Below the pieces are notes generated by a model that saw nothing but the letters and a program-made list of their open reading frames with translations, was not told the DNA's origin and did no database searches. 51,122 bases of DNA. Origin: Gemmatimonadota bacterium. Its GTDB lineage: Bacteria > JAAXHH01. This document shows positions 16,583-24,619 of the stretch, piece after piece. Made by a program: the position numbers and the translations under genes. Numbering within the stretch: position 1 is the first letter of the stretch; each line of letters starts with the position of its first letter. Where the stretch lies: NCBI GenBank assembly GCA_026706345.1, contig JAPOYX010000148.1:1-51122 (forward strand), read 5' to 3'.

Positions 16583-19191
16583 CTTGCGGCGGGTAGTTTG
16601 CCGTCCCGCATCAGGCCGTAGAGCGCGGACAGCGCGATGTAACGGGCATCCACTTCGAAGAAATCCCGCAGAGCGGCACGGCCGTCGCTGCGTCCGAATC
16701 CATCGGCGCCCAGGGTGATCAAATGACCCGGGAACCAGGCGGATACCGTGTCCGGCAGCGCTTTCACGTAGTCGCAGGCCGCCACGTAAGGACCCGGAAT
16801 ATCGGCCACGCACGAAGTCACATAAGGTACGCGGGGCGTTTCTTCGGGATGCAGTATGTTCCACCGCTCCACGTCCACCGCCTCGTTGTGCAGCGCCTTG
16901 TAGCTGGTGATGCTCCAGACGTCCGCGGTGACACCGTACTGTTCTTCCAGGATCCGGCCGGCTTTGAGCACCTCGTTCAGGATGGCGCCGCTGCCGAAGA
17001 GCTGGACCCGGAGCTCGCCGTTTTTCTTCTCCGATTCGCGGAACCGGTACATCCCCTTGAGGATGCCCTCCCGGGTTGCCTCTGGATCGCCGGGCATGGG
17101 GGGCATGGCGTAGTTCTCGTTGTGCACGGTCAGGTAGTAGAACACGTCTTCCTGTTCTTCGTACATGCGCCGGATGCCTTCTTCGATGATCACCGCCAGT
17201 TCGTATCCGTAGGCGGGGTCGTAGGCCAGCAGGTTCGGCACCGGGTAGGCCAGCAGGTGGCTGTTGCCGTCCTGGTGCTGGAGTCCTTCGCCCGCCAGCG
17301 TGGTGCGTCCCGACGTGGCGCCGACGAGGAAGCCCTTGCAGCGCATGTCGCCCGCGGACCAGACCAGGTCGCCGACGCGCTGCAGGCCGAACATGGAGTA
17401 GTAGATGAAGAAGGGGATGGTGTTGATGTCGTAGGTGGCGTAGGCCGTGCCGGCGGCGATAAAGGACGACATGGCGCCCGCTTCCGAAATGCCTTCTTCC
17501 AGCAACTGGCCGTCTTTCGACTCGCGGTAGTACAGGAGCGTTTCGCTGTCCACCGGGTCGTAGAGCTGCCCCACCGGGGAATAGATGCCGGACTGCCGGA
17601 ACAGGGCCTCCATGCCGAAGGTCCGGGCCTCGTCGGGCACGATGGGAACGACGAGGTTGCCGATCTCCTTGTCCCGCATCAGGTCCGACAGGATGTTGAC
17701 GAAGGCCATGGTCGTCGACACCTGCCTGTCCGTCCCTTCGTAGTACTTGCTGTACTTGTCCTGCTTCGGCGCGTGCAGCGGCGTGAAGGTCGTCCGCCGG
17801 GAGGGCACGTAGCCTCCCAATGCCCTGCGCCGCTCGTGGAGGTACTGGATCTCCTCGCTGTCCTCGGGCGGCTTGTAGAAGGGTACTTCGGCCACGTCTT
17901 CATCGGAAATCGGGATCCGGAAGCGGTCCCGGAAGGCCAGCAGGTCGCTGTCCTCCATCTTCTTGATCTGGTGGGTGCTGTTGGCGCCCTGCCCGCTGTC
18001 GCCCAGTCCGTAACCCTTGATCGTCTTCATCAGGATGACCGTCGGCGAACCCTCGTTCTCCACGGCCGCCTTGTAGGCATGGTAGACCTTGAGCGGATCG
18101 TGTCCGCCCCGCCGCAGGTGCTGCAGCTGGGAATCGGACAGGTGTTCCACCATCTTCTTCAGATCGGGATGTACGCCGAAGAACCTGTCCCGGATGTATT
18201 CGCCAGTTGCCATGCTGTACTTCTGGTACTGGCCGTCCACCGTCTCGTGCATGCGGTTCACGAGGAGTCCGTCGCCGTCCTTCTCCAGCAGGGGGTCCCA
18301 GTCACTGCCCCAGATGCACTTGATCACGTTCCATCCCGCGCCCCGGAAGATGGCTTCCAGTTCCTGGATGATCTTGTGGTTGCCCCGGACCGGGCCGTCG
18401 AGGCGCTGCAGGTTGCAGTTGACCACGAAGATGAGGTTGTCGAGCATCTCCACGACCGGCACCGTGATGGCACCGAGGGACTCGGGTTCGTCCATCTCTC
18501 CGTCGCCCATCATGACCCATACCTTGGAATCGCTCGGTTTCTTGATCCCCCGGTTCTCCAGGTATTTCATGAAACGAGCCTGGTAGATGCCGGTGATGGC
18601 GCCGAGCCCCATCGATACCGTGGGGAATTCCCAGAAATCCGGCATGAGCCAGGGGTGGGGATAGGACGGGAGCCCGGGCGGATTCACCTCGTGGCGGAAG
18701 TTCTTCAGCTGCTCTTCGGAGATGCGGCCTTCCAGGTAGGCCCGCGCGTAGATGCCGGGCGCGGCGTGTCCCTGGACGAAGAGGAGGTCGCCCTCGTGGC
18801 TTCCGTTGCGGTTGCGGAAGAAGTGGTTGAAGCCCACCTCGTAGAGCGTCGCGGACGACGCGTAGGTGGATATGTGCCCGCCTATGGAGGCGTCGGCCCG
18901 GTTGGCGCGGACCACCATGGCGAGCGCATTCCAGCGCACGATGTTCTTGATGCGTCGTTCCAGGTCCCGGTCGCCGGGATAGGGTTCCTGCAGTTCTACG
19001 GGTATGGTGTTGACGTAGGGCGTGTTGGCGGAGAAGGGCAGGCGTACGCCGGACTCGGCGGCGCGGGACTCCAGCGCCGCGAGAATGCGGCGGGTCCGCT
19101 CGGGGTCGCCCTGCGAGATGACGTACTCAATCGATTCGAGCCATTCGTGAAGTTCCAGCGATGCTACATCGGGTTCCACGTCCGTTGTCAT
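16519..19191 (-). CDS. aceE: Pyruvate dehydrogenase E1, homodimeric type
   Basis: An 890-residue E1 from ATG 19191, close to the 887 of the Escherichia coli enzyme; it decarboxylates pyruvate with thiamine diphosphate and acetylates E2. Landmarks are SIGGHISTYASSATLYEVGFNHF-like (IGGHISTYASSATLYEVGF), the thiamine diphosphate motif GDGEMDEPESLGAI (~residue 228), and a transketolase-like central domain with GRTTLAGEGLQHQDG. An in-frame ATG 33 bases upstream (19224) is possible, but the family N-terminus aligns with 19191, which has GGGGA before it. The aceE-aceF operon is on the minus strand behind a strong promoter. Confidence 0.96.
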   Translation of the reverse strand: MTTDVEPDVASLELHEWLESIEYVISQGDPERTRRILAALESRAAESGVRLPFSANTPYVNTIPVELQEPYPGDRDLERRIKNIVRWNALAMVVRANRADASIGGHISTYASSATLYEVGFNHFFRNRNGSHEGDLLFVQGHAAPGIYARAYLEGRISEEQLKNFRHEVNPPGLPSYPHPWLMPDFWEFPTVSMGLGAITGIYQARFMKYLENRGIKKPSDSKVWVMMGDGEMDEPESLGAITVPVVEMLDNLIFVVNCNLQRLDGPVRGNHKIIQELEAIFRGAGWNVIKCIWGSDWDPLLEKDGDGLLVNRMHETVDGQYQKYSMATGEYIRDRFFGVHPDLKKMVEHLSDSQLQHLRRGGHDPLKVYHAYKAAVENEGSPTVILMKTIKGYGLGDSGQGANSTHQIKKMEDSDLLAFRDRFRIPISDEDVAEVPFYKPPEDSEEIQYLHERRRALGGYVPSRRTTFTPLHAPKQDKYSKYYEGTDRQVSTTMAFVNILSDLMRDKEIGNLVVPIVPDEARTFGMEALFRQSGIYSPVGQLYDPVDSETLLYYRESKDGQLLEEGISEAGAMSSFIAAGTAYATYDINTIPFFIYYSMFGLQRVGDLVWSAGDMRCKGFLVGATSGRTTLAGEGLQHQDGNSHLLAYPVPNLLAYDPAYGYELAVIIEEGIRRMYEEQEDVFYYLTVHNENYAMPPMPGDPEATREGILKGMYRFRESEKKNGELRVQLFGSGAILNEVLKAGRILEEQYGVTADVWSITSYKALHNEAVDVERWNILHPEETPRVPYVTSCVADIPGPYVAACDYVKALPDTVSAWFPGHLITLGADGFGRSDGRAALRDFFEVDARYIALSALYGLMRDGKLPAARLKQAMDELEIDADKPNPLML

Positions 19192-19256
19192 CAAGCTTCC
19201 CCGGGGTGTGCTGCGCGTCGGCATTCAGCCCTTGATCCATTCGAAAACATCGACAC

Positions 19257-19286
19257 AAAATAGGGACGTGGCACCCCTTCTGTCAA
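19257..19286 (-). promoter_or_regulatory. Strong sigma-70-type promoter of aceE-aceF
   Basis: On the minus strand a perfect TTGACA (19286-19281) and TATTTT (19262-19257) are 18 bp apart. The predicted start is ~19250, about 60 nt before the aceE ATG. Confidence 0.75.
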
Positions 19287-19316
19287 TCATTATATTGATT
19301 TGCGAACGCGTCCCGG

Positions 19317-19432
19317 GCACCTTCAGGAAACGCGTCCGGGACACCCCTGGAGGGGCGCTCGGGACACCCCAGGAGCGACGCCCGGTGACGCCCCTGGAGG
19401 GGTCGCCCGGACCCCCTGGAGCAGTGCCCGGG
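19317..19432 (+). repeat. Degenerate GC-rich ~23-bp tandem array (five units)
   Basis: Five consecutive units of 21-25 bp share the pattern ACCCC-TGGAG-...-GCCCGG. Units 2 and 4 contain the small palindrome CCCCTGGAGGGG. The array fills the divergent gap between the aceE promoter and the DapA-like gene, ending ~50 bp before its ATG. No protein was recognised across it. Confidence 0.8.
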
Positions 19433-19484
19433 TAGTGATGCGCGACACACGGCGGAAACCGTATCTTCGATCAAGGAGGTTGGC

Positions 19485-20393
19485 ATGAAAAGCGACGGCC
19501 GGCATGGCTGGCACGGCATATTCACCATACCCCAGACGCCTTTTACCGACGACGGCGCGCTGGACGAGGAGGGGCTGCGCAGACAGATCGATTTCTGCGT
19601 GGACGTGGGCTCCCACGGCATCGTCTATCCCGTCATGGTCAGCGAGTTCTGGCTGCTCTCGGACGACGAGCGAAAACGGGTTGTGGCCGTGGCCGTGGAG
19701 CAGGCCGACGGTCGCATTCCGATGATTGCGGGGGTGGCGGGGGTGAGTACCGAGGTCGCCGTGATGTTCAGCCGCCATGCGCGCGAGGCCGGCGCCGACG
19801 GAGCGATCGCCCTGCCGCCCTACGTGCTCAAGCCCGGCCTGGGCGGCCTGGTGGACTACTACCGGCGGGTCGCCGAGGCCGTGGGGAACCCCGTGTTCAT
19901 CCAGAACTTCGATCCACCCCTCGGATCCAGCCTCTCACCGGGGTTCATCCGGGAGTTGCTGCTGGACATTCCGCACGTGAAGTACATCAAGGAGGAGATG
20001 ATGCCCTGCGGCCATTCGGTGACGGCCCTGATGGATACCTGCGGCGACGAGCTGCACGGCGTGTTCACCGGCTTCGGGGGGCGCTGGTTCATCGACGAAC
20101 TGAACCGGGGCGTGAGCGGAACCATGCCCGCTGCCGAGTTCACCGACGTGCTGGTCCGTCTCTACGAACGCTACCGGTCGGGTGACGTGGAAGGCGCGCG
20201 GGAGATCCACAACCGGCTGCTGCCCCTCATCAACATCGAAAGCCTCCACGGCGTGATCTTCTGCAAGGAGATCCTGAAGCGGCGCGGCCTGATCGGGTCG
20301 ACGTACACGCGGGCGCCGGGGAAGCTGGACCGGCACGACCTCGCCGAGATCGACCGCCTCATCCGCGACGTGGAAGAGTTGTATATACGGTGA
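19485..20393 (+). CDS. DapA/N-acetylneuraminate lyase family aldolase, substrate unknown
   Basis: A 302-residue TIM-barrel protein of the dihydrodipicolinate synthase family. It has the family start GIFTIPQTPFTDDGALDEEGLR, the Schiff-base lysine in HVKYIKEEM (Lys169), and the family ending. The normally conserved Tyr of the LYNxP motif is replaced: the strand reads VFIQNFDPPLG. The pyruvate-binding threonine motif is also not canonical (YPVMVSEFWLL). It is therefore probably not a lysine-pathway DapA but an aldolase or dehydratase acting on another 2-keto acid. AGGAGG is seven bases before the ATG. Its 3' end carries a 16-bp duplication over the stop. Confidence 0.82.
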   Translation: MKSDGRHGWHGIFTIPQTPFTDDGALDEEGLRRQIDFCVDVGSHGIVYPVMVSEFWLLSDDERKRVVAVAVEQADGRIPMIAGVAGVSTEVAVMFSRHAREAGADGAIALPPYVLKPGLGGLVDYYRRVAEAVGNPVFIQNFDPPLGSSLSPGFIRELLLDIPHVKYIKEEMMPCGHSVTALMDTCGDELHGVFTGFGGRWFIDELNRGVSGTMPAAEFTDVLVRLYERYRSGDVEGAREIHNRLLPLINIESLHGVIFCKEILKRRGLIGSTYTRAPGKLDRHDLAEIDRLIRDVEELYIR

Positions 20394-20410
20394 ATTGTAT
20401 ATACGGTGAA
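20379..20410 (+). repeat. 2 x 16 bp tandem duplication over the stop codon
   Basis: The unit TTGTATATACGGTGAA occurs at 20379-20394 and again at 20395-20410 without mismatch. The first copy holds the last codons and TGA of the DapA-like gene. The second lies between two convergent genes. Confidence 0.95.
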
Positions 20411-20425
20411 CGGTATCCCGTCGGT

Positions 20426-22414
20426 CTACGTCCATTCATGAAGGGAATGCCCCTGCCCCGGGAACCAGATCCAGTCCACGAGGAACCCGAGAAAAACCCC
20501 CGTACTGTATCCCACGAGCACGCCCCAGGCAAAGGGCTGGGCCCGGCGGTACACGGTCACCCCGCCGATCCGCATCAACAGCATCTTGATCAGCCAGGCC
20601 AGGAACAGCGAGAACATGAGCAGACGGGTCACGTCGGCGAAGGCCACGGTGAACCCCACCGGCGCCAGGGGCCAGCCGGGAAACCGGTAGGACAGGGCCG
20701 TCATGACGAGCATGGCGACGCCGCCCAGGGCCATGAAGAGGAACTCGGGCGGCTGCAGCTGGTCAGCATTCCGTATCCACCGTACGATGTCGTCGTAGTA
20801 CGACTCGTTGATTTTGCCGCCGAAGGCGTCGCGTTCGCCGAAGTTGTACGCGCCAACGGTCGTATTCCCGATGTAGATCGTGTACAGGACGGACGTCAGC
20901 ATGCTGATCACGAAGGTAACGGTCATGAGGGCGAGGATCCCCCGCTTGTCCTGCTGCAGGTCGGACATCACTTTGTCCGACTGGGCGATGGTGCCGATGC
21001 CGATGCCCCGCCAGTTCCGGGCGTAGGCGGACCCCAGGCCGAGGGTGGTCAGGCTCTGGGGGTCGATGTTCCCCGATCCCATGGTCAGGATGGTGAAGTG
21101 GTGGGCATTGACCGGCAGGTCTAGGAAGGCCAGGCCCGTCTGGGCGATGATCCGCGCGGTACCCAGGTACAGGACGAAGAGGAAGAACAGATATACGGGC
21201 ACCACTTGCCACGAAAGGCCCGAACCCACAAGCCAGGCCACCAGGTACACCACGCTGCCCGCCAGTCCGAGCACGGCCACGCGGTAGGACATGAGCTCCG
21301 TGGGCGGCTGCCCGCCGCCGCGCACGGCTCGCCGGAAGACATCGGCGATCTGCTCGCGGGCCGTCCACAGGTGCCAGATGACGAATACGATGAACCCGCC
21401 GAAGAACTGGGCTTTCACCACGGCGTTCACGCCCACCGGGCTGCCGGAATACTGGAGTCCGACGCGATCGAGCAGGCCGCCTTCCAATACGCCGCAAAGG
21501 GCGAAGAACCACAGGCTGAAGGTGATCTCCAGCGGTGCCAGGAAGGCGAAGCAAAGGGCATAGATATTCACACTGATCCTGATGGCAGTGAAGCCCTCCA
21601 GGAAGTTAAGGTTGGTGTGGTAGAGCGCCCCGATGGGTATGGGCGAAATGGCGCCCCAGAACGCGGCGATGTTCCAGATCATCAGGGCCAGCGTGACGCC
21701 GAAGCCCACCTGGAACATGCGGTCGTAGACAAAGCCGGGAAAGGTTCGTTCCGTCCGTTCGTCGTGGCGGATCAGGTCGACGGCCATCCGGACGAGCGGA
21801 AAGGTCAGTCTTTCGTGGGCAACCCAAGTCCTCCGCATGATAGTGGACATGCAGGCGCCCATGAAGAAGAGCATCACGAAGAAGGTCAGCCACCAGAAGA
21901 GGGGCGGGAGCCAGGGTCCCCAGATGACGTCGCCGGCCCCTTCAGGAATCCCTTCGTAGAACCACACCAGCGTGTTGCCCTGGCCGCTCACCAGCAGCCA
22001 GTCGGGCAGGTACTGGAAAAAGGTGGTGGCCCACTGGTTCTCCGGCCGGGCGAAGTAGTGTGGTGTCGCGATGACCCCCATGAGGTAGGCGACCATGACC
22101 TTGCCGGGCACGAGGGAGGAAACGAACATCATCACGAAGACCAGAGCCAGTTCATTTCCGTTCAGCACCCAGGACGGCCTCCAGGTTCGCAGGGCCGGGT
22201 TGACGATGAAGAGCAGGAAGAAGAAGGGAATCAGGACCGAGATCGGCAGGTGGCCCACCGTCATGCGGGAGGACTGCAGGATGAAGGAGCCGAAGGGCAC
22301 CCAGATGTTGATCAGGACGGCGAGCGCCAGGCCCAGGATGACGGCGCGGCGGGATATGCCGGTTGATCGCAGGATGCCGGGCCGTGGTATACCAATTCGT
22401 GGTTTGGTTGCCAT
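20426..22414 (-). CDS. Large polytopic membrane protein, DUF6785/6784-like (OPT-like)
   Basis: A 662-residue protein with about 13 hydrophobic helices spread along its length: an N-terminal helix (~residues 25-48), a pair near 55-105, further groups around 165-190, 230-255, 270-320, 335-440, 465-490, and a C-terminal set from ~560. Motifs such as VLNGNELALVFVMMFVSS and AHERLTFPLVRMAVDLI resemble the DUF6784/6785 family, distantly like oligopeptide transporters, which is common in Latescibacterota and planctomycete-like genomes. No substrate is known. It is convergent with the DapA-like gene, 32 bp apart. No Shine-Dalgarno is obvious before the ATG. Confidence 0.72.
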   Translation of the reverse strand: MATKPRIGIPRPGILRSTGISRRAVILGLALAVLINIWVPFGSFILQSSRMTVGHLPISVLIPFFFLLFIVNPALRTWRPSWVLNGNELALVFVMMFVSSLVPGKVMVAYLMGVIATPHYFARPENQWATTFFQYLPDWLLVSGQGNTLVWFYEGIPEGAGDVIWGPWLPPLFWWLTFFVMLFFMGACMSTIMRRTWVAHERLTFPLVRMAVDLIRHDERTERTFPGFVYDRMFQVGFGVTLALMIWNIAAFWGAISPIPIGALYHTNLNFLEGFTAIRISVNIYALCFAFLAPLEITFSLWFFALCGVLEGGLLDRVGLQYSGSPVGVNAVVKAQFFGGFIVFVIWHLWTAREQIADVFRRAVRGGGQPPTELMSYRVAVLGLAGSVVYLVAWLVGSGLSWQVVPVYLFFLFVLYLGTARIIAQTGLAFLDLPVNAHHFTILTMGSGNIDPQSLTTLGLGSAYARNWRGIGIGTIAQSDKVMSDLQQDKRGILALMTVTFVISMLTSVLYTIYIGNTTVGAYNFGERDAFGGKINESYYDDIVRWIRNADQLQPPEFLFMALGGVAMLVMTALSYRFPGWPLAPVGFTVAFADVTRLLMFSLFLAWLIKMLLMRIGGVTVYRRAQPFAWGVLVGYSTGVFLGFLVDWIWFPGQGHSLHEWT

Positions 22415-22566
22415 AGTCTGGTACGCCGAGGCGATAACGATTCCTTGAAAGTCGGGTCTTCATTCAGGAATCAGACTGAAACAAAGATCATCCCAAGCAC
22501 AAAGTCTGTAATCGTAACATCAGGTGGGAGGGAAGAGCAAATAACGAGGCAGTTCGCTACGGGGGT

Positions 22567-23142
22567 TCACTGTTTGAAGTTGGACTTCTTACCTTTTGAG
22601 AACTGCCGTTCCACCCCTGTCATCCGCATTCGGTAATCCAGCATTTGACGGCTTACTCCATAGTCTGTGCATGCCAATTCCTTAGAATAGCGTCTCTTCC
22701 GTATTGATACCAAGGCATCCCTAGGCAGCAACAAAGCACCGGCCAGCCAATTAGCTTCGTCTTCAGCTTCCTTGTTATACCCGCGCAAGGCCAAGTCTTC
22801 CTGACCAGCAAAAAACAGGGTGCTTGATTCATGGCCCAGTAGCAGATGTGCCAGTTCGTGCATCACGTCGCTCGAATAACGCCCTCCATGATGGTTTGGA
22901 TTAACTATGATGGCATCCTTGCCAGCCGACGATACGGTTATTGCGGACCATGACTCTGGATCATGATGCAATAACTGTCTGGTGTCATCAGGTGAAAGAC
23001 CGAGTTCCGTTACCTGTAAAACACGCACCTCCAAAAAGGATGCGAGTTCTTCAGCTGGCAGAGGTGCACTGGAAGCAATGCCCAGTTCAATACGCAAGGA
23101 ACGAGACATTTCCTCACATCGTGCCTTAAAACCCCTCTCCAT
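22567..23142 (-). CDS. ImmA/IrrE-family metallopeptidase, CapP-like CBASS regulator
   Basis: A 191-residue protein with the zinc motif HELAHLLLGH (HExxH in VMHELAH) and the downstream glutamate region EAEDEANWLAGALLLPRDAL, both typical of ImmA/IrrE peptidases. The gene follows the XRE repressor with a 17-bp overlap; GAGGGAATCGG precedes the ATG. ImmA-type proteases cleave their partner repressor. In characterised CBASS systems an HTH repressor (CapH) and such a protease (CapP) switch the operon on after DNA damage. The divergent position next to a CBASS operon supports a CapP role, although that is inference; mobile-element ImmA is the alternative. Base composition is AT-richer than the flanks. 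Confidence 0.85.
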   Translation of the reverse strand: MERGFKARCEEMSRSLRIELGIASSAPLPAEELASFLEVRVLQVTELGLSPDDTRQLLHHDPESWSAITVSSAGKDAIIVNPNHHGGRYSSDVMHELAHLLLGHESSTLFFAGQEDLALRGYNKEAEDEANWLAGALLLPRDALVSIRKRRYSKELACTDYGVSRQMLDYRMRMTGVERQFSKGKKSNFKQ

Positions 23143-23500
23143 CCGATTCCCTCACCTCTTCTGGGGCGTCATGCAAGATCATCTGTGCCTTCAATATTGC
23201 ATTTGCCAAGGCCTTCGCAGTCTGTGGATCAATCTCCCGGTGGGCTTTCAGGTGGGCAACCGCTACATGGGTAGGCCCTGATTCTAACTGTTTGGGTCTT
23301 ACATCCAGCAGATTGGCCGGATCTAGACCGAGCCATCGACACAACTTACCGAACGTTTGCAGATCGGGCATTTTACCTGACTCGATGCGAGAAAGCGTTG
23401 GCGCACTGGTTCCGATCTCGCTCGCCACGGTTCGAAGCCCTCGAGAACCTCGCTTTTCACGGACTATGGTTCCCAAGTTCTTTAGCGTTACCTTTGCCAA
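23126..23500 (-). CDS. XRE-family HTH transcriptional repressor, CapH-like
   Basis: A 124-residue protein with an N-terminal helix-turn-helix (LGTIVREKRG...SAPTLSRIESGKMPDLQTFGKLCRWLG, residues ~8-58) and a C-terminal helical extension. The start is taken as TTG 23500 because a perfect AGGAGG lies five bases before it (23506-23511); two in-frame ATGs seven codons upstream lie above that site and have no site of their own. It overlaps the protease gene, forming a repressor-protease pair. It is divergent from the CBASS operon, with operator-like palindrome in the shared promoter region, so autoregulation and CBASS control are likely. Confidence 0.85.
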   Translation of the reverse strand: MAKVTLKNLGTIVREKRGSRGLRTVASEIGTSAPTLSRIESGKMPDLQTFGKLCRWLGLDPANLLDVRPKQLESGPTHVAVAHLKAHREIDPQTAKALANAILKAQMILHDAPEEVRESDGEGF

Positions 23501-23533
23501 AACAGCCTCCTGTTTCATCATTGAAACATTATC

Positions 23534-23578
23534 TTGACAATGTAACAGAGGATGTATTATATAGTCTATAGGTTGTCA
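23534..23578. promoter_or_regulatory. Overlapping divergent promoters and candidate CapH operator
   Basis: On the plus strand TTGACA (23534-23539) and TATATA (23558-23563) are 18 bp apart. On the minus strand a perfect TATAAT occupies 23561-23556, with a weak TCGACT -35 18 bp further. An 11-bp perfect palindrome TATAGTCTATA (23560-23570) lies across the -10 elements, and TGACAA/TTGTCA form a wider inverted pair (23535-23540, 23573-23578). One bound repressor could close both promoters. Confidence 0.65.
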
Positions 23579-23680
23579 TAGTCGACCTGTCAGGTTTGGG
23601 AACAGTCAAATGATAATAAATCTCAATCCCGGGGTCAATTGCGGTTTCTCAAAAGTCAATCATGTTGTTTGGTGACAAAG

Positions 23681-24619
23681 ATGGATAATCCAACAAGCAA
23701 AGCCGACGTCTTCAGTATTCTGAGTGTTGATGGAGGCGGGACCAGGGGAGTGTACGCCGCTCAAATACTCGCCAGAGTTGAAGATTCTCTTGAGTCAGAG
23801 ATCAGAGATTGCTTCGACCTGCTCGCTGGTACAAGCACAGGATCCATCATCACAGGGGCTGCAGCCGCCGGAATACCGATGAAGCAGGTGGTTAGTTTAT
23901 TTGAGGAGGAATCTCCATTAATCTTTGGGAAAGCAAAGTTTCCTTCTCGCGTGTCATTTTATTGGCGTAGCAGGTATTCAAGTGAATCCCTCGAAAAATC
24001 GCTGGCGAAACACATTCCGGATATTGTCCTCCGAGATGTAAATACTCCTTTGATAATTACCAGTGCTGATATTGCCACTGGTGGGGTACACGTGTTTAAG
24101 TCCAGGTATTTGATGGACCTCGGTGAGCCATACGAGAGGGACGGGAACGTGCCGCTCAGGGATGCGATTCTTGCCTCCTGCGCTGCACCAACGTATTTCG
24201 ACCCCAGATTGATGGGTCCGTATATCCTGGCGGACGGCGGACTTTGGGCCAACAATCCGTCGATTATCGCTTTGTCTGAGGCCCTGTCTAAGTTCAACAA
24301 GGGGGTGGAAAATGTATATACGCTTTCTTTAGGAACCGGCTACACAGCAGAAATCTATGCCAGTCAGAAATCTTGGGGACTTCTAACTGGTTGGGGAGCT
24401 TCCAAGTTAGTGTCCTACATTCTGTCGCTACAGTCCCAGGCTTCCACCAATATAGCGAAACTGATCTTGAATGAAAGGTACTTGCGGCTAGACACGGAAA
24501 TCGACACTTGGGAGTTGGACGACACCGTACATCTTGCAAACTTGAAGGCCCTTGCCGATAGGGATTTCACATACCAATCTAAAGCGATTTTGAAACACAT
24601 AAGGAGAGGCATAAAATGA
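23681..24619 (+). CDS. capV: Patatin-like phospholipase, CBASS effector (CapV-like)
   Basis: A 312-residue patatin-fold hydrolase. The oxyanion loop is DGGGTRG (~residues 16-22), the nucleophile is Ser52 in GTSTGS, and the dyad Asp185 is in LADGGLWANNP. No signal peptide is present, as expected for a cytoplasmic effector that degrades membrane phospholipids when a cyclic nucleotide binds. It is the first gene of a three-gene coupled operon, and its stop overlaps the CD-NTase ATG, the CapV-cyclase arrangement of CBASS. ATG 23681 is preferred over a TTG 42 bases upstream because the family fold begins here; the ribosome site is weak in both cases. Confidence 0.9.
   Translation: MDNPTSKADVFSILSVDGGGTRGVYAAQILARVEDSLESEIRDCFDLLAGTSTGSIITGAAAAGIPMKQVVSLFEEESPLIFGKAKFPSRVSFYWRSRYSSESLEKSLAKHIPDIVLRDVNTPLIITSADIATGGVHVFKSRYLMDLGEPYERDGNVPLRDAILASCAAPTYFDPRLMGPYILADGGLWANNPSIIALSEALSKFNKGVENVYTLSLGTGYTAEIYASQKSWGLLTGWGASKLVSYILSLQSQASTNIAKLILNERYLRLDTEIDTWELDDTVHLANLKALADRDFTYQSKAILKHIRRGIK

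Noticed and set aside
16723-19263. Plus-strand open frame of ~850 codons opposite aceE
   Set aside because: It mirrors aceE codons and shows no domain; aceE is unmistakable.
19317-19432. CRISPR array
   Set aside because: The units are contiguous and degenerate with no unique spacers.
22445-22636. Short plus-strand ORF before the ImmA-like gene
   Set aside because: No ribosome-binding site, no recognisable product, and it overlaps the end of the ImmA-like gene.
23639-23680. Upstream TTG start for the patatin gene
   Set aside because: It adds 14 residues without family similarity and has no ribosome-binding site.
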